NCBI GenBank assembly: GCA_021234155.1
Contig: JAJEKV010000032.1
Location: forward strand, 12,156,099 to 12,220,098
DNA from: Isoetes taiwanensis
Lineage: Eukaryota; Streptophyta; Lycopodiopsida; Isoetales; Isoetaceae
Direction of reading: 5' to 3'
Length of the DNA stretch: 64,000 bases
Shown here piece by piece: positions 44,226 to 56,498 of this stretch; position 1 is the first letter of the stretch; each line of letters starts with the position of its first letter. The notes under the pieces were generated by a model. That model was not told the DNA's origin. It saw only the letters and a list, made by a program, of their open reading frames with translations, and did not search any database. Position numbers and translations under genes: made by a program.

Positions 44226-47200
44226 GGAATGAAGTTCACATTCATGTTCATTGTCTTCATGCTTTGTCTTCATATGTTTGAAAGTAAGATAATGCGAACA
44301 GACACAAAATACTATTAACTTATGAGGGTACTATTAAGTTATGAGGGTAATTATTTTGTGTAGAGAATGCAATTTTCTTGCAGATCTCATTTCAAATGGA
44401 CAGTCTTGTTTCAGTACTCTATTTGATACTCTATTTGTTTCAGTACTCTATTTGTTTCAGTCCTTTGTTAGTCATCATTGCAAGTAAACCTTAAATGTGC
44501 TCAAACTAAATTATAAATTAAAAACTGAGTGCCTGATGCAGAAAATTGAAATGGCAAATTCCTTTCTGCATGTTCTTGCATTGATATTTTGTAAACATCT
44601 ATCTTTGATTTTTCAAAGCATGATTCAAAATAGACATGTTCACCCAAATCTCTTCATCAGTGCCCCCTCTTTGTTCCAAACCTGGGCTTGCTATATCTTT
44701 GGCTAGTGCTCTGCTTAGAACGAAATTGCCCCCCACTGCTGTTACAGCTGTTACAGAAGCTGAATTAAGGAAGGAGGGAGTCAGGTACAGAGAGATAGAA
44801 CCAAGCCGGAGGAATGTAGACTATCTGAAACATATTCAGATGCACATATTAGTTGCCAAACTTGTGCATATTAGTTGCCAAGCTTGGCCTTCTGCACTCA
44901 TGACATCTTCTTTACCCAGATTGCATATGCATCTAGCAATGTATTTGCTACAAAAAATTTCAAGTTCATGCTTACGCTTTGCATGTTGAGAATAAAGTAT
45001 CCATGCAATTTCATATTTGGTCGTCTTCAATTTGTTGTGCACGTTCATACCATTGCAAATGATACAATTCTAGAAGCGTTCTTTCATAACATAACTTGCA
45101 AGAGAATATGCATTATCACATAAAGTAGAAACAACATGGTATCCAGCAAGTTAAAATGAAATGGATAGTAATCTGTAAATACTTGCATGTGCTTTATGAG
45201 GGAAATAGATGTGAACAGGATAGAGCATATGCACATTTGCCTGCGTTTTGTAACTATTTGCACCTTATGATTCAAGTTTCCTTCCTTGAAAAGATGACGT
45301 TTATAATTATGGCTATAGTTATGGCTATAGCTATGGCAGATTCAGGCTATCCACACTCATGATGGAAATAATCACAACCTTCTGTACAACCATTTTGAGT
45401 CTGTCTGGGTTTATGCGACCTTCAAAATTCATGTATTTTGGCTTGCATGAATCAAAAACCTTCCAATGGCACACCAAATGCAAATCCAACTGTCCAAGGG
45501 GATTCTTTCCACACAGCTAAACTAAAGATAGGTTTGGATCATTAGAATCCCAAGATACTTTACAATTAAGATGCTCCTACCCAAAAGCTAGTACAAAAAT
45601 GCTTACCTTAGGAAGCCTATGCAGAATAGAGATGGTAAGCTTGAGCTCCAAGAAGAGCCTTCAAACCGCAATCCAGAATCGGGAAGCCCCTTAGCAAATC
45701 CCTTTGCATGCTCTGAACCAAACTCCGTCCATATGATGTTCTAGAAGTGGCATGGCCTCATGTATTATTGCTCCAGACATGATCATATTAGTAAGAGATA
45801 ATAACACATATCCTACAGCCAGAGATGAAAGAGCTTGGAGCTTCCGTCTATAAAAGAGAAGCTTCTCCTCCTGCCATAGCCGTGGTGTTCTGCCGAAGAT
45901 TAACCCTTTCAGAAACTGGGTAGTCAATAGATCCACTCCTCAAAACAGGCACGGGATCCACATCCCGGGGTAAAAATATTATCAGGTGCCACGAAACCAG
46001 AAAGTAGGAAGTGAAGGTCCTGGGCACATCTGCCGAGCCGCAAGCAGGGGATGCCATCGCTGTTGGTTAATGCCATCCGTGAAGAAAAGAGGAAGAAGGT
46101 GGAGCCGAGAAGGTAAAAGAGAAGGAAACAAAACCATCGAAACAAAACCCTAGAAAAAAAAACCTAGAGGTGAAACATCTCGGCCTTTAGATTAGGCTCG
46201 GACAATCTTAGCCCTTCAAATTAGGGCGTGGTCCATTACACAACATTATAATTATAATAACAAGAAATTTATCGCGGCGGCCAAGGCCGCCGCGAACATT
46301 TCTCTTCTTCCAAATCCATTAGGGGGGATTTGTGTCAACTTGGAACCAACGTGAAAACACATCTTCAAGCATATCTCAAGCCATGATGCTTTGCCCTCAT
46401 ATATTGAAGATAATAATGTTATTTCAAGGCTCTGAAAATGAGGTTCAAATTTTGAGATTCACTTTGCTCGCATTAGTTAGAAGTGTGTTTAAAAGCAAAC
46501 ATTTAAATAAAACCTCATTAACAAAGAATTGTCACAGAGCGAGGATAAATATAAGACCCACTTGTTTGGGTTAATGGCAACCAAATTTTATGTTGGAGAT
46601 TTTGCCATTGTCTATGAAAAATTGGAGCCCCAATTCCGTTTCCTTGATTCCGCATTGGTGGTGTTTTATTTTTTAAGGTGGGAATGATGGCTTCAATGGC
46701 TCACGTTAAGCGGCAACTCTTCTTCAAATCTACTTATGTCCAACCATAGCCATAGCCAAATCCTTCCTAAGTGGCAAATGCAACTTGTTTTACCGACTTC
46801 ATGATCGATCCACAAACTTACGCTCCTTTTTTTTTTTCTTCTGGTTCCAACTGCAGTTCTTCCCCATCCCCTCACGGATTCTTCCCCATCCCCCTTTAGT
46901 ATTTTGTGTTAGATTCAATACCTTTTAACTTGTGCATGTGCAACTAGTACTCCATAAGAGGTATCAAATTTTAATTTCATTTTATAGAGAGCAGGCAATG
47001 GGTGAGTGTTTGAGCCCAACTAAACTAGAGCTCGGGTTTCCTCCATCCATTTCTCGCCAGAGGTGGTCGGACATGTGATTAAGCATTCGATTGGTTTCTT
47101 TTCACAAAGTTAATGCTTTCCCACTTTGCAAGAAGCATCTGTTGCTTGAAATATCATTGTTTCACGCCGATGTTGTGGCAAAGGTGGGGTCCAGGACTTC

Positions 47201-47494
47201 TAATACTTTGATTCCTTTTGGCTAAATGACTTTAGGATCTTTATTTTCATTCTATTTCATTGGATTGCGATATAGAAACAGAAGCTTGAAAATAGCTTTT
47301 TTGTGTGCACGTGGTACCAATTCTATGCAGCATCTGGAAGGAAGCTAATGCACCCAAATGATCAAGAAGCAACGGTGGAACTTGGATATATGAATCATCT
47401 CGCATATATATATAATATATTTGCTTTCAATTATCTTGCTTAAGCCCGGTGATGACATTACTATGATGCAAAAAATGCCACATACCACCACCAT
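44226..47494. other. Helitron interior, mostly unassigned
   Basis: Two overlapping minus-strand frames (45691-45936 and 45848-46145) look coding-like. One reads RSGSIDYPVSERVNLRQNTTAMAGGE, the next LQALSSLAVGYVLLSLTNMIMSGAIIHEAM with a hydrophobic, possibly membrane segment. They may be another captured exon group, but I do not recognise the source gene. The rest shows no gene. Confidence 0.35.
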
Positions 47495-47948
47495 TCATAT
47501 TGAGAACTCAGACTTCGTTATCGCAATATAGTTGTTCAAAGAAATAATATGTGCAGGCCCAACATTGCATGAATAATAAATTGGACTAACTCCTCCACTG
47601 GTTTGCCATGGAGCAGAAAATCTTGTGTTTGTTGCCAAAAATCCTTCATGTGGCTCCATAGCATTTTTCTTCACATAGAAAAAAACCAATGATTTCGAAA
47701 TCTTTCATTATTATGCAAGCAAATTCATTGCAGACTTACAACTTCAAGATCGAACTCCAGTTCATGGTTCCCATATGTAAATACCAAGGGAACTTTACTG
47801 GTCAGCTTTGACATCATTCGTCCCCACGTGTCCCATCTTGGCTGATATCCATTAGCATACGAGAAATCACCAACATTTAACAAGTACTCTCCACCACTTT
47901 CTATTATGTGGCTTAAGGTAACATTAGAAGAATATGTTTTGTCCAAGA
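47495..47948 (-). pseudogene. Captured purple acid phosphatase fragment (two exons)
   Basis: Exon-like 47948-47740 (minus) encodes TYSSNVTLSHI ... EYLLNVGDFSYANGYQPRWDTWGR ... VPLVFTYGNHELEFD. The metal-binding blocks GDxxY (GDFSY) and GNHE of metallophosphoesterases are present. The preceding GDLGQ is readable only one base out of frame. A donor GTAAGT follows at 47739. The second piece (about 47665-47526) reads FLATNTRFSAPWQTSGGVSPIYYSCNVGPAHIISL, the next part of the PAP catalytic domain. The N-terminal domain and the later His-containing motifs are missing. It is a gene fragment carried by the Helitron, in the same orientation as the Helitron. Confidence 0.85.
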
Positions 47949-48621
47949 TCTCCTACAAAGGAAAAATGAGAATAACTTCGAACTTGACTCGCTTAATTAG
48001 CCGTGGAGATCACTCGGGAGTAACTCGAGTTTGCAAGATCTTGTATTTACATACCCACAATTGAAAACTTGAAAGGAGATTTTGGCTCCGGTCTTTGGAG
48101 GAGTTATAAAATAGCTTGAAAAAAAGTAAGAAGCTCATCATCACCTCTTCCAATTTTATAGTAGTATTTTGTACCATCTTGCATTTATTGCCCCCCGAAA
48201 GCAAAGTTTTTGAAATCTTGTTGTGCTACAATGAGCTTCATTATCTATATTACTTAAGGCGGAAAAGAGTAACATGATGTAGGAAACCAGATTCATGATC
48301 CGCATATTTGCATCCGGAAGCATTGCCATATGCTTCTAACTCATACTTACACGGATTCTTTGAATACAAAACAACAGACTTCGATACTTATGTTGCTTGA
48401 CCAACTTTTACGGTGAATCTTTGTACCGGTGTTATCACCTTGGTTGAAACACCGAGTTGATAAGCTTGTTAGCAAGTGAGCTCTGGTGATAATAGTGCTT
48501 AAAAGTTTTAGGCGGTATAAGATGTTGGGCTCGATAACTTAAAAATACATTTCGGTCCTCCAAGTGGATTTGGAGCAATGGCGACAGCTCATCTAGGTCT
48601 AGATCGAGGTCATTATCCGTC

Positions 48622-49480
48622 TTGTGTATTCAGTTTGGTATCCTTTGTATGGGCTATCGTGATCCAACGACCGGCAAGATATCTCCCATACTAGTACAAA
48701 GAATCCATAGATTCACTTTTAAAGAACTAGAAACGACAAGAATCGATGGGTTCGGGCATAAACCGGGTGTAGGGGGTTTTGGGGCTGTTTTTAGCGGAAA
48801 GCTAAAGGATGGAAGAAATGTTGCGATGAAGTGGTTGGAGGGGCAAAGCGAAGGGGCTGAAAAGAATTTGAGACGAAGTAAAAACACTTGGAGGCATAAG
48901 CCATGGGAATTTGGTAAGACTCTATGGATTGTGGAAGGGGCAAAGAGACTACTTCTCTACTGAATCAATGGCCAACGGATCACTTGATAGATGGCTCTTT
49001 GTAAATGATGATCCAAATAGGGTTTTGCCATGGAGCATAAGAATGGCCATAGCCATGGGCACTGCAGAAGGTCTTGCTTATTTGCACGAAGAATGCTCGA
49101 TCCTATTCTTCATCTCGACATAAAACCACAAAACATCCTTTTAAACGAAAATTTTAAAGGGTGAAGGTGTCGATTTCGAATGGCAAAGCTATAAATGAAG
49201 ATATTGGCACAACAATAACTCAAGTTAGAGGAACACCGGTTATCTTCTTGGCGGAATGGCCCCTTCACTCCATAGTTACAAAGAAATGCGACGTTATCTG
49301 ACTATGGCATTGTCTTTGCTTGAAATTGTGAGCGGGCAAAAGTCTTTGGATCTTCTCGGTTGTTGATGCATTTATTTGAAGGCTGCGATGAACCGCTTGA
49401 TGTAGAAAATAAACACAAATCTTTTCTGGAGTGGCTTTAGATTGGAGCAATAGAGAGCGGTTGTTGTTTGGGCGATCTCC
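48622..49480 (+). pseudogene. Captured receptor-like kinase fragment (G-type lectin/SD2-type kinase domain)
   Basis: Reading through shifts, the plus strand encodes HRFTFKELETTR, the Gly-rich loop GVGGFGAVFSGKL, VAMKWLEG (ATP-site Lys), LVRLYGLWKG, MANGSLDRWLF, LPWSIRMAIAMGTAEGLAYLHEECS, the catalytic loop HLDIKPQNILL (one base out of frame), then RGTP...LAEW, KKCDV and LEIVSGQKSL. This matches plant SD2-5-like S-locus-type kinases. Several frameshifts and stops, and loss of the extracellular and transmembrane parts, make it a pseudogene. It lies in the Helitron, opposite to its orientation. Confidence 0.85.
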
Positions 49481-49902
49481 TTGCTCAATCGCATTGATTT
49501 GAAACTATCCGGGCTTGCTCCCACAACCGCAAAAAATCATTTGTCCGCGCAAAAACTGGTCAGTATCTGATGGCGGCATGTTTTGAATGTCTGTAGATGC
49601 ATGCATTCGGTGAGACCGATCTACTTCAACATAAGACAATTTCAATTGCAACACCGCATCATCGATATGTCTGGCGGATTGATGATCTTGATTGCACTGG
49701 AAGGAACTCCAAACCTTGTAGACGAAGATTTCCTGGGCTTGCTTGGAGAGGAAGGCATCGTAAATCTACGGCGGACGAAAAACTTACAGTAGGTACTTAC
49801 ACGTGGCACAAAAAGCCGTAACTCGATTGCGGCGCAGAACAAGAAAAAAGGAAAAAGAAAAATTGCAAACTGATTTATATATGTTTTGATAATAATATAA
49901 GA

Positions 49903-50540
49903 TGGTAGATGGATTATCAATTGAGAGGAAATTGAGTGTCAGACTTGTAACCTTACTGTAAGTTTTACATTCCTAGTTTCTTCCAAAATTGGAAGCACGT
50001 TCAAATTTGGCATGCTTGCGTACTTGTTCTTAAAATATCCAAAAACTAAATTTTTTTTTTGAAACAACTTGAGTTCTCTGGGGAAACAATACAGAGGGCA
50101 TTAAGAATCATTATATTGAACAAGCATATCTGGTCTCCACACCGATCTGAAGATCTGTTTCTTCAAATTATGTCCTAAATATGCTACATGTTGCCTGTGA
50201 GATATAAATTGATGTTGACTCGGGAATTAATATAACATTACTAAATGATCTACAGCACCATCGAAAGAAAATTCAAATACCTGGCCGGATATGAGAAGCT
50301 GGATATGCTAGATGTTTCCTGTAAGAGATGCATGCTAGATGTTTCCTGCAAGATAATTTTTCCACTCGAAAATTCATATACCGTTATTAAATGATCTATG
50401 CCGCCATCAAAAAGAACTTCAGAGCTCTTTCACCTGGGCGAAGAAAGGAAATGCGGCTCTATTTTGCAACGAACAAAACTAACAAAAGGAAGAAAACAAA
50501 TTGGACTGACGCTCTTTGATGCAATACAAATAAAAGAGTC
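49903..50540. repeat. Remainder of array unit 6 after the Helitron
   Basis: TGGTAGATGGATTATCAATTGAG continues the unit. It contains the type A stretch GAAACAACTTGAGTTCTC and the type B stretch (ACCATCGAAAGAAAATTCAA, GGAAATGCGGCTC). Homology ends near AAATAAAAGAGTC. No secreted-protein gene follows. Confidence 0.85.
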
Positions 50541-53500
50541 ATTCTCAATAATTGCAGGCAAGTTGATTATAATTTTCAAGTAGATGCTTGCCATTCGTAC
50601 GAACACTTCTCATAAATCAATGACGTATGGGGGCATGCCCATTGGGACCCCATTCCGGTGTGGACCGCTGGGGCCCCGCGACCGGCGGAGCCAGGAGCGG
50701 GTCACTGGCCACACCGGAATGGGGAACAATGGCCACGCCCCAACAACATGGAAATGGGAGCAAATTTGTCCCCCATTTTTTCCAGCGGAGGTTTGGCGAT
50801 GGCAATGGCCGGCTATGGCGGTGGGCAGCCCGTGGTGCTTGCTGGCGCTTGATGGCGCTCTGTAGCCCTTGGAGCTCAGTGGCTATGGCGCTCAACGATT
50901 TGGTATTTGACTCAGATTTTCCAAGACCAGATACGCCCTATTCTTCAGTTTTTTATTATTTCTATGGCATTTGCCTTATTTTTCAACCTTTCTTTGGTTT
51001 CTGTTTACAGGTATTCAGAGTTTGCATGGCAAATAGCAGCTTTTTCCAAGGTAAGGATGCTTTGAGGCTAATTTCTTCCAGGTAGCAGTCAGAAGCTTAG
51101 GATATGCTTCCGCGGCTCTTCTTATGCTATTATTTCTTGCATGCATGTAGCGGTGCCATATTTTCGCTCCATGATGCTTTTATAGAGCAAATCGTTCCTC
51201 TGGACCTGGTTTAAGCTGATCTTGGCAGCAAATCCGGCAGGTATATGCTATTTTAAGCCCCATTTAAGGGCCATCACAGTATTTGTTGCAGGTTTTTCAT
51301 GATAGCATAATTTATTTGTAAAGCGGCCAAACAAGCTGAAGATATGCATATCAAAAACTCCAAAGAGAAAAAAATCATGATTTAATATCGATAAAACGCC
51401 CACCTCCAATCACTTCTGCTCATGTCTGAATGAGATATATTGCTCTTCTTATGTTCATCAAGGTCACTACCAGCCGATATTACATGATTGTGTTCTTCTT
51501 TATGTCTGTCCATTAGGATTGTTTAGCACATGGTGGAAATCTTGTGATGCAAGGAGAAATGGGCGTTCGTTTCTGCCCAAAAATGGTAATGCTTAGGAAA
51601 AAGAAAAATATAGTTTAATCCTAATCTGAAAATTTGAGGAGAGTAACTTACTTATGAGGCCTATAGAACGCCATCGACTTCATCATAATGAACGTATGTT
51701 CCGCTATAGGCTTGCTCAGAGCAAGGCGTAGGATTCTTATATGTTCACTGTGATCTCCCTGAGTAGGACCATACCACTAAGTAGTGTATCAATGAAGCCA
51801 AACCCGACAAGAACAAAAATGTATGAGAAGAACTTGGCAATAAGGGAACCTGGCACAATCTCATCAGATGCAAAAGTACACATTGTCACAATGCAAAAAT
51901 ATTAGCATTGAATGGAAGACAATGTGATTCAAAGGAATGGCACAATGATTGATTAAGGAGGCATGTTTCTCTACAAGTCGGATGGATGCCCAAACAAATT
52001 GAAAACAGGAAAAACTATGAGAAGAGCCCAACTCTCGAAAGAAGGAAGTATATTTTGATAAAAAGAACTTGAGAGCCTGGAATGCATGCTGCAAGATTCT
52101 TACATACATAACATTAGATACTGCAAACTGAGATAAGAAACTGTACATGTCCAATTTCTCATTGCTTATCACATAGTCATGCTCAAATTTACTCAACTTT
52201 TTTCAATTTTCATGTTCAAACATGCAAGAGGCTGATTTTCCATGATTCTCAGACTTCTTGGGACTGTTACAAAGCTGAAACTCAGGTTTGATCCATTCAA
52301 TGCATACTTCATTCATCGAATCATCAAAAACTAGCAACTTCTAGCTCATTGTTTGGCATTAAATCATTAAAGGAAGCAAATTTCTCCATTTGAGGCATGT
52401 AAAGGTCACATTCGCCTATTTTTCCAGCTGGTATACATGTCAAATCTGAAAATCTCAAAAAGAGGGCTGCTGTCATGACTGTCACTAGATTCAAGAGCAT
52501 GTAACATATTCCTAGAGTGCTCAAATGTAACTCAGATGGGGTGGCAGCACAGATTCGCTCACAAAGCCAATTCATTAACACTAGAGTCGTCACATGATGA
52601 ACCAGAAAAGGTGCATTTGCACTGTTCGCGTTAAAATTCACATAAAATCAGGGGTTCAATAATCAGTCAAACCCTTCTTATATGTTAATATATGGCAGTC
52701 ATGTTGCATGGGAAAAATACCTAAAAATCTATTGGTCCCCATTCATGAGAGTTACACTTAGGTAAACCCAAGGGGGTCAAGTCTGTTTCGCTACATGTTT
52801 AGATAAAGTAAAACTGTCTCGGTAAGACAATTTTTATGATTTTTTTCATTATTTTTGTATTTTTCTACACGAGTTAGAGAGTAAGACACAAAAAACTGCA
52901 CCTCAATCCGAGGTCTGAGAAGGGAGATAGGGTTGTTTGAACATGACAGGGTCAAAACTGCTGCTTGTCTTCTGTGAACCAATACTGGTTTCCAGAAAGC
53001 TGTTCCCAAATCAAATCTCTAACTTTTGTAGGAAAATGAATTTTGACCCAAAATTTTGAATATAAGTATTAGACAACTTGCTTTATCTAAGAAAAATGTC
53101 CATTAGCCTTGATGATGAGGTTTTGATTTTCTTTTATTTTTTCAATTACAAGTGAATGATAACTTATGTCTATATAGGAGTAAAATGATTCAAAGTCATC
53201 CGCAAAAAAATCACATTATGAAAGGTTACCACGATATGGAATCACCCCAAAAACAAACACGTCAAAAAAGCATAACGTTTGTTTTCAAGAAATCAAGAAA
53301 GGTTCGTATTACCTGAGACCATTACCGGTCCACCTTCTTTTTAAAATTAAGAACTCCCTCATGTTAATCAATTTCAGTTTCAATTGCGGGATATAAGCAC
53401 CTCATGAGCTACTCTATTCATTGAAAATAATCAATGCTCCTGATCTTGAGGTTTAAGATAAACTTTCTAGTGTTCATTCCAAGTTATCTGTTAGAGTACG

Positions 53501-53690
53501 CGTTCCATGGATTTCATAAACCTATGTATTGAATGGTGAACTCAAAACTTGTATTTTTTTATCTTCTCAAGTTGTGGAAGCAATGCAAAAGAATGAAAAA
53601 CAAATATAAAAAGCTAACTATGAAAAATAAAGATAGACTGCTATGTCTGTTTCCCATAACCCGATTGGGTTCCGTGGACATTAAAATTTT
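50541..53690. other. Long stretch without a recognisable gene
   Basis: A GC-rich segment (50640-50880) holds a perfect inverted repeat CCCCATTCCGGTGTGG (50648-50663)/CCACACCGGAATGGGG (50709-50724) and repeated GGCGATGGC/GGCTATGGCG words. Minus-strand frames at 51864-52196 and 52324-52641 have no known motif. I see no gene I can support. Confidence 0.45.
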
Positions 53691-53727
53691 CTTCCTTCCT
53701 TCCTTCCTTCCTTCCTTCCTTCCTTCC
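53691..53727. repeat. (TTCC)n microsatellite
   Basis: About nine uninterrupted CTTC units. The minus-strand KEGR-repeat reading frame over it is an artefact. Confidence 0.95.
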
Positions 53728-53993
53728 ATTGCTGGTCCACATGGCTTATGATCATTCAAGAAGCCAAAACATCCTCATCTTAATTAGTTGGTTGCTAGAA
53801 TTGCATTATTTAATGGTAAAGTTGAAGCACAAGCAAACTGAACCTATATGAATCTCCACTCACCCTTCCAAAAATTATGTTAGAGAAGGTAGAAAATCGC
53901 CATATCATTGTATAAATGACAAATGAACAATAAATAAAATTGGTAATCGTAATTAGAGAGATTTAATTCTATACCCAATTCGTTAATTGTGGA

Positions 53994-54525
53994 CCATAAT
54001 GGTCCATGCCCATTTATATTCAAATCTTACATATAGTAGTATGTTATTTTTAACATCAAATTGGAGATCTATGTTGCCAATGAAGCTTGAACCCATAAAA
54101 ATTATAGTCTATCATGAAAGACAAGCTAAAGTTACTATTATTGTACCTAAAGTAGGAACTCTTAAGCAGCAAACACGTGTACTAAGTTTATGATAGTAAA
54201 AAATAAGAAGATTTCATCGTCTGTTTTGCACTAAGACGATACAAACTATATTTTAAACTTCTATCACATGTTTCGTCAATCATGAGTTGAAAAAGAATGC
54301 TATCTTGCTTTAAAATATGGCAAGGCTAAGTACAAACCAGAAATGGTCCATGTCTATTTTAAATCAAATCTTGTACATAATATGTTACTTTAACATGAAA
54401 TTCAAGATCTATGTTGCCAAGGAAGGGTGACATTCATAAAAAATATTGCCTACCATAAAAGATGAGTTTTTTGTATTATTACCTTAGCTAAACTCTAATT
54501 TTGTGTAGCGGCAACCACTTCTAAA
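53994..54525. repeat. Two diverged copies of a 185-bp repeat
   Basis: AATGGTCCATG ... GATCTATGTTGCCAA(T/G)GAAG ... CATAAAA with following CAAGC/GATGAG and TTACC/TACC segments occurs at 53994-54180 and 54344-54525, about 350 bp apart and well diverged. There is no coding potential. Confidence 0.6.
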
Positions 54526-55810
54526 TGTAAAGAATACATGGTTATTCACCATATTTAAGTTCATAAAATTCTTTATTATGAATGTATAAGTGGAATGAAT
54601 GGAGTGCATCATTTATTGCCCTTAGAAAGCTTATATATGAGTTTAGTTAAACCACATTAGTTCTATTTTTGTCCTGGATTCTGTATCGAATCTTCTTTAG
54701 TGAAAATTGAGATCAACATGACTTATAAACATTTCAAAAAATTACTGGACTATAGCTCTTAGAGTTGACAACTTATGGCCGCAACTCTTACGTCAAAATT
54801 TGTTATAGTAAAGGAGAAACAATTCATAACCTCAAACAGCTTTTTAAAGCTAAAAATGGTTTGACGACTTCATACAAAGCCATCTAATAGCAACGAAACA
54901 TGAAAACATGCAAATCAACATGTTTTATCATAAAACATCAATTACTTTCAATTTTAGAAACGTTTGGACCCCTTTATGCTAGAAAGTTTGAAGAATGCAG
55001 TTCTGGCCTGGCGTAAAAACTGCTGAATTCAATGAGGTTTGGGCAATCACCACAACATATCAGTAAATCTATTGGTCATGAAATTCTCCATGGCCATAAA
55101 GAATCGAGTGAAGATTCCAAAAGTGGTGGTATCTTGTGAAATGGAAATTTCTCTTGTTAGATACCTGGGTTTAAGTGGCAGAGGGTATGCTGGACCAATT
55201 CTGGTTGATGAACCCAGAATAGTTCCAGTAACAACTCTAGTGTTAAAGCAGGTCTTAGGTTGGACCATGGTTGTTGGGGTCTTGATCTTTTCCTTTGCAT
55301 CTTAGTAGAGGGCTCGGCCTCTACATTGATGTGGGGCTCTGCTTCTACCCTAGGTCCTTCTCTAGGGCTCATGTGAGGCTCTGCTACTTGTAGTCTAAGC
55401 CCGTCTAACTCTTGTGGATTCATAGCAACTTTAGAAGAAACTGTGTATAGATAGCGATATGCCAACTGTAGCAAAGCAGCATCAACACCTAAGAGTCTGA
55501 GAAAAAAAAAACCGACTTTAGTGAATGTTAATAAGCCTTGAAATGGTTCATTAAGATTTTAGTAAACTACTAAGTTTCAAGCTTGACAGTTTTAGGCACT
55601 CTACTCAGTTCCAAGTTGAGGGTTATAGGCACTCTATAGTTTATCTACTGAGTTTGACAGTTCCGGTTATATGCAATGCATTTTTCTCATTCTCTTCCAC
55701 AAGTTTAACTTATGATCTGATCCACTCCATCGACTCCATTGGGAAACTCCCTCGCAGAGGTTGGCAGCACTCAACTCAACATATTGCATAAGACCACCTA
55801 TCGAAGTCAC
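54526..55810. other. Stretch without a supported gene
   Basis: The 105-codon minus-strand frame 55157-55474 contains a short acidic repeat (VAEPHMSPREGPRVEAEPHINVEAEPS), perhaps the linker of a decayed retroelement polyprotein. Nothing else is recognisable. Confidence 0.3.
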
Positions 55811-55904
55811 GAATATTTAATGAAATATACGCCACTCCCTATATTAGTGATGGACTTTCGTCAACAACACCGTCAGAAAATAGGGTATATCTCATTAAAT
55901 ATTC
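55811..55904. repeat. 94-bp inverted repeat (MITE-like)
   Basis: GAATATTTAATGAAATATAC on the left pairs with GTATATCTCATTAAATATTC on the right, with further partial pairing inward (CTCCCTAT/ATAGGG). It could be a short foldback element. Confidence 0.65.
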
Positions 55905-56498
55905 TTCTGACTGACCTTCCATAAGAGTACAACACCCACCCTTTAGCAGATCACAAGTGACCGGCCAACAAGCGGCGGAGAGGGCTATACATCTAAATGG
56001 GAGGTTGACCCTAGCAATCCTCAACATCAGCAATGACACCCACCATCGGCATGGCACAATTAAATGTGGCACGCCAGGCAAGGGTCACTGCCTCAGCCAA
56101 GGATCACTCCGAACTTCTAACCTAGCCAAGGATCACTCTCTACCCTAACTACTACTTTTTGTCGATGAAAGGGTAGGCAACCAAAATTTTTTTCTTATTT
56201 TTATTTCTATTTCATTATTTTTTTCCTTTATTTCTATTGCATTTTATTTTCTTTTCTTTTTTTTTTTAAAAAAATCGAGTCTGATTCAACCATAGGTCGA
56301 GACGCTGCGCCATCGTCCACGCCCTCAATGGAGGGGGGCAGCAAAGGGCCCCTCACTATGGAGGAACCCTAGACCTACAATTAAAAACAACAGAAAACTA
56401 CCTAGGTTTGGCTAAAAACTAAGGGAAAATGAAAAAAAAAAAAACAAAAGGGCAAGGTTGTGGGAGCGGTATGCGCAGTGGTTTACCTTGTTCTGCGC
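55905..56498. other. Non-coding stretch
   Basis: It contains a T-rich tract (56155-56265) and repeated AGCCAAGGATCACT (near 56094 and 56124). No gene is seen. Confidence 0.4.

Larger units (their letters stand above)
43679..49902 (-). mobile_element. Non-autonomous Helitron carrying gene fragments, 6,224 bp
   Basis: Unit 6 reads ...CATCTATAAA up to 43678 and resumes TGGTAGATGG at 49903. In the other units these are joined, so the insertion is exactly between A and T with no target duplication, as Helitrons do. On the minus strand the insert starts TCTTATATTATTATC (canonical 5'-TC). It ends with the hairpin GCCCAGC-AAC-GCTGGGC, then ACCCTAA and CTAG (canonical CTRR end). No RepHel (Rep/helicase) protein is encoded, so it needs a helper. 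It carries a purple acid phosphatase fragment and a receptor-kinase fragment in opposite orientations. Confidence 0.93.
27861..50540 (-). repeat. Tandem array of about 2.7-2.95-kb units, each carrying a small secreted-protein gene
   Basis: The anchor GATTAGGTTC(C/T)TGAATAAG starts units at 27861, 30570, 33293, 36249, 38941 and 41893. Unit lengths are 2709, 2723, 2956, 2692 and 2952 bp, and a sixth is incomplete. Units 1, 2 and 4 (type A) have an ATGATCTACATAA repeat before the gene. Units 3 and 5 (type B) have instead about 600 bp containing GGAAATGCGGTTCTG. Unit 6 has features of both and ends near 50540 before its gene. It is split by insertions at 42026-43400 and 43679-49902. The alternation A2-B3-A4-B5 implies a 5.65-kb higher-order duplication. 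Confidence 0.92.

Noticed and set aside
46332-46574. Small plus-strand ORF in the Helitron
   Set aside because: No domain, no splice signals and AT-rich composition; not supported as a gene.
50627-51085. GC-rich overlapping ORFs on both strands
   Set aside because: Low-complexity GGCGATGGC/GGCTATGGC content and an inverted repeat explain them; no domain or conserved frame.
53559-53759. KEGR-repeat ORF
   Set aside because: It is the (TTCC)n microsatellite read on the minus strand.
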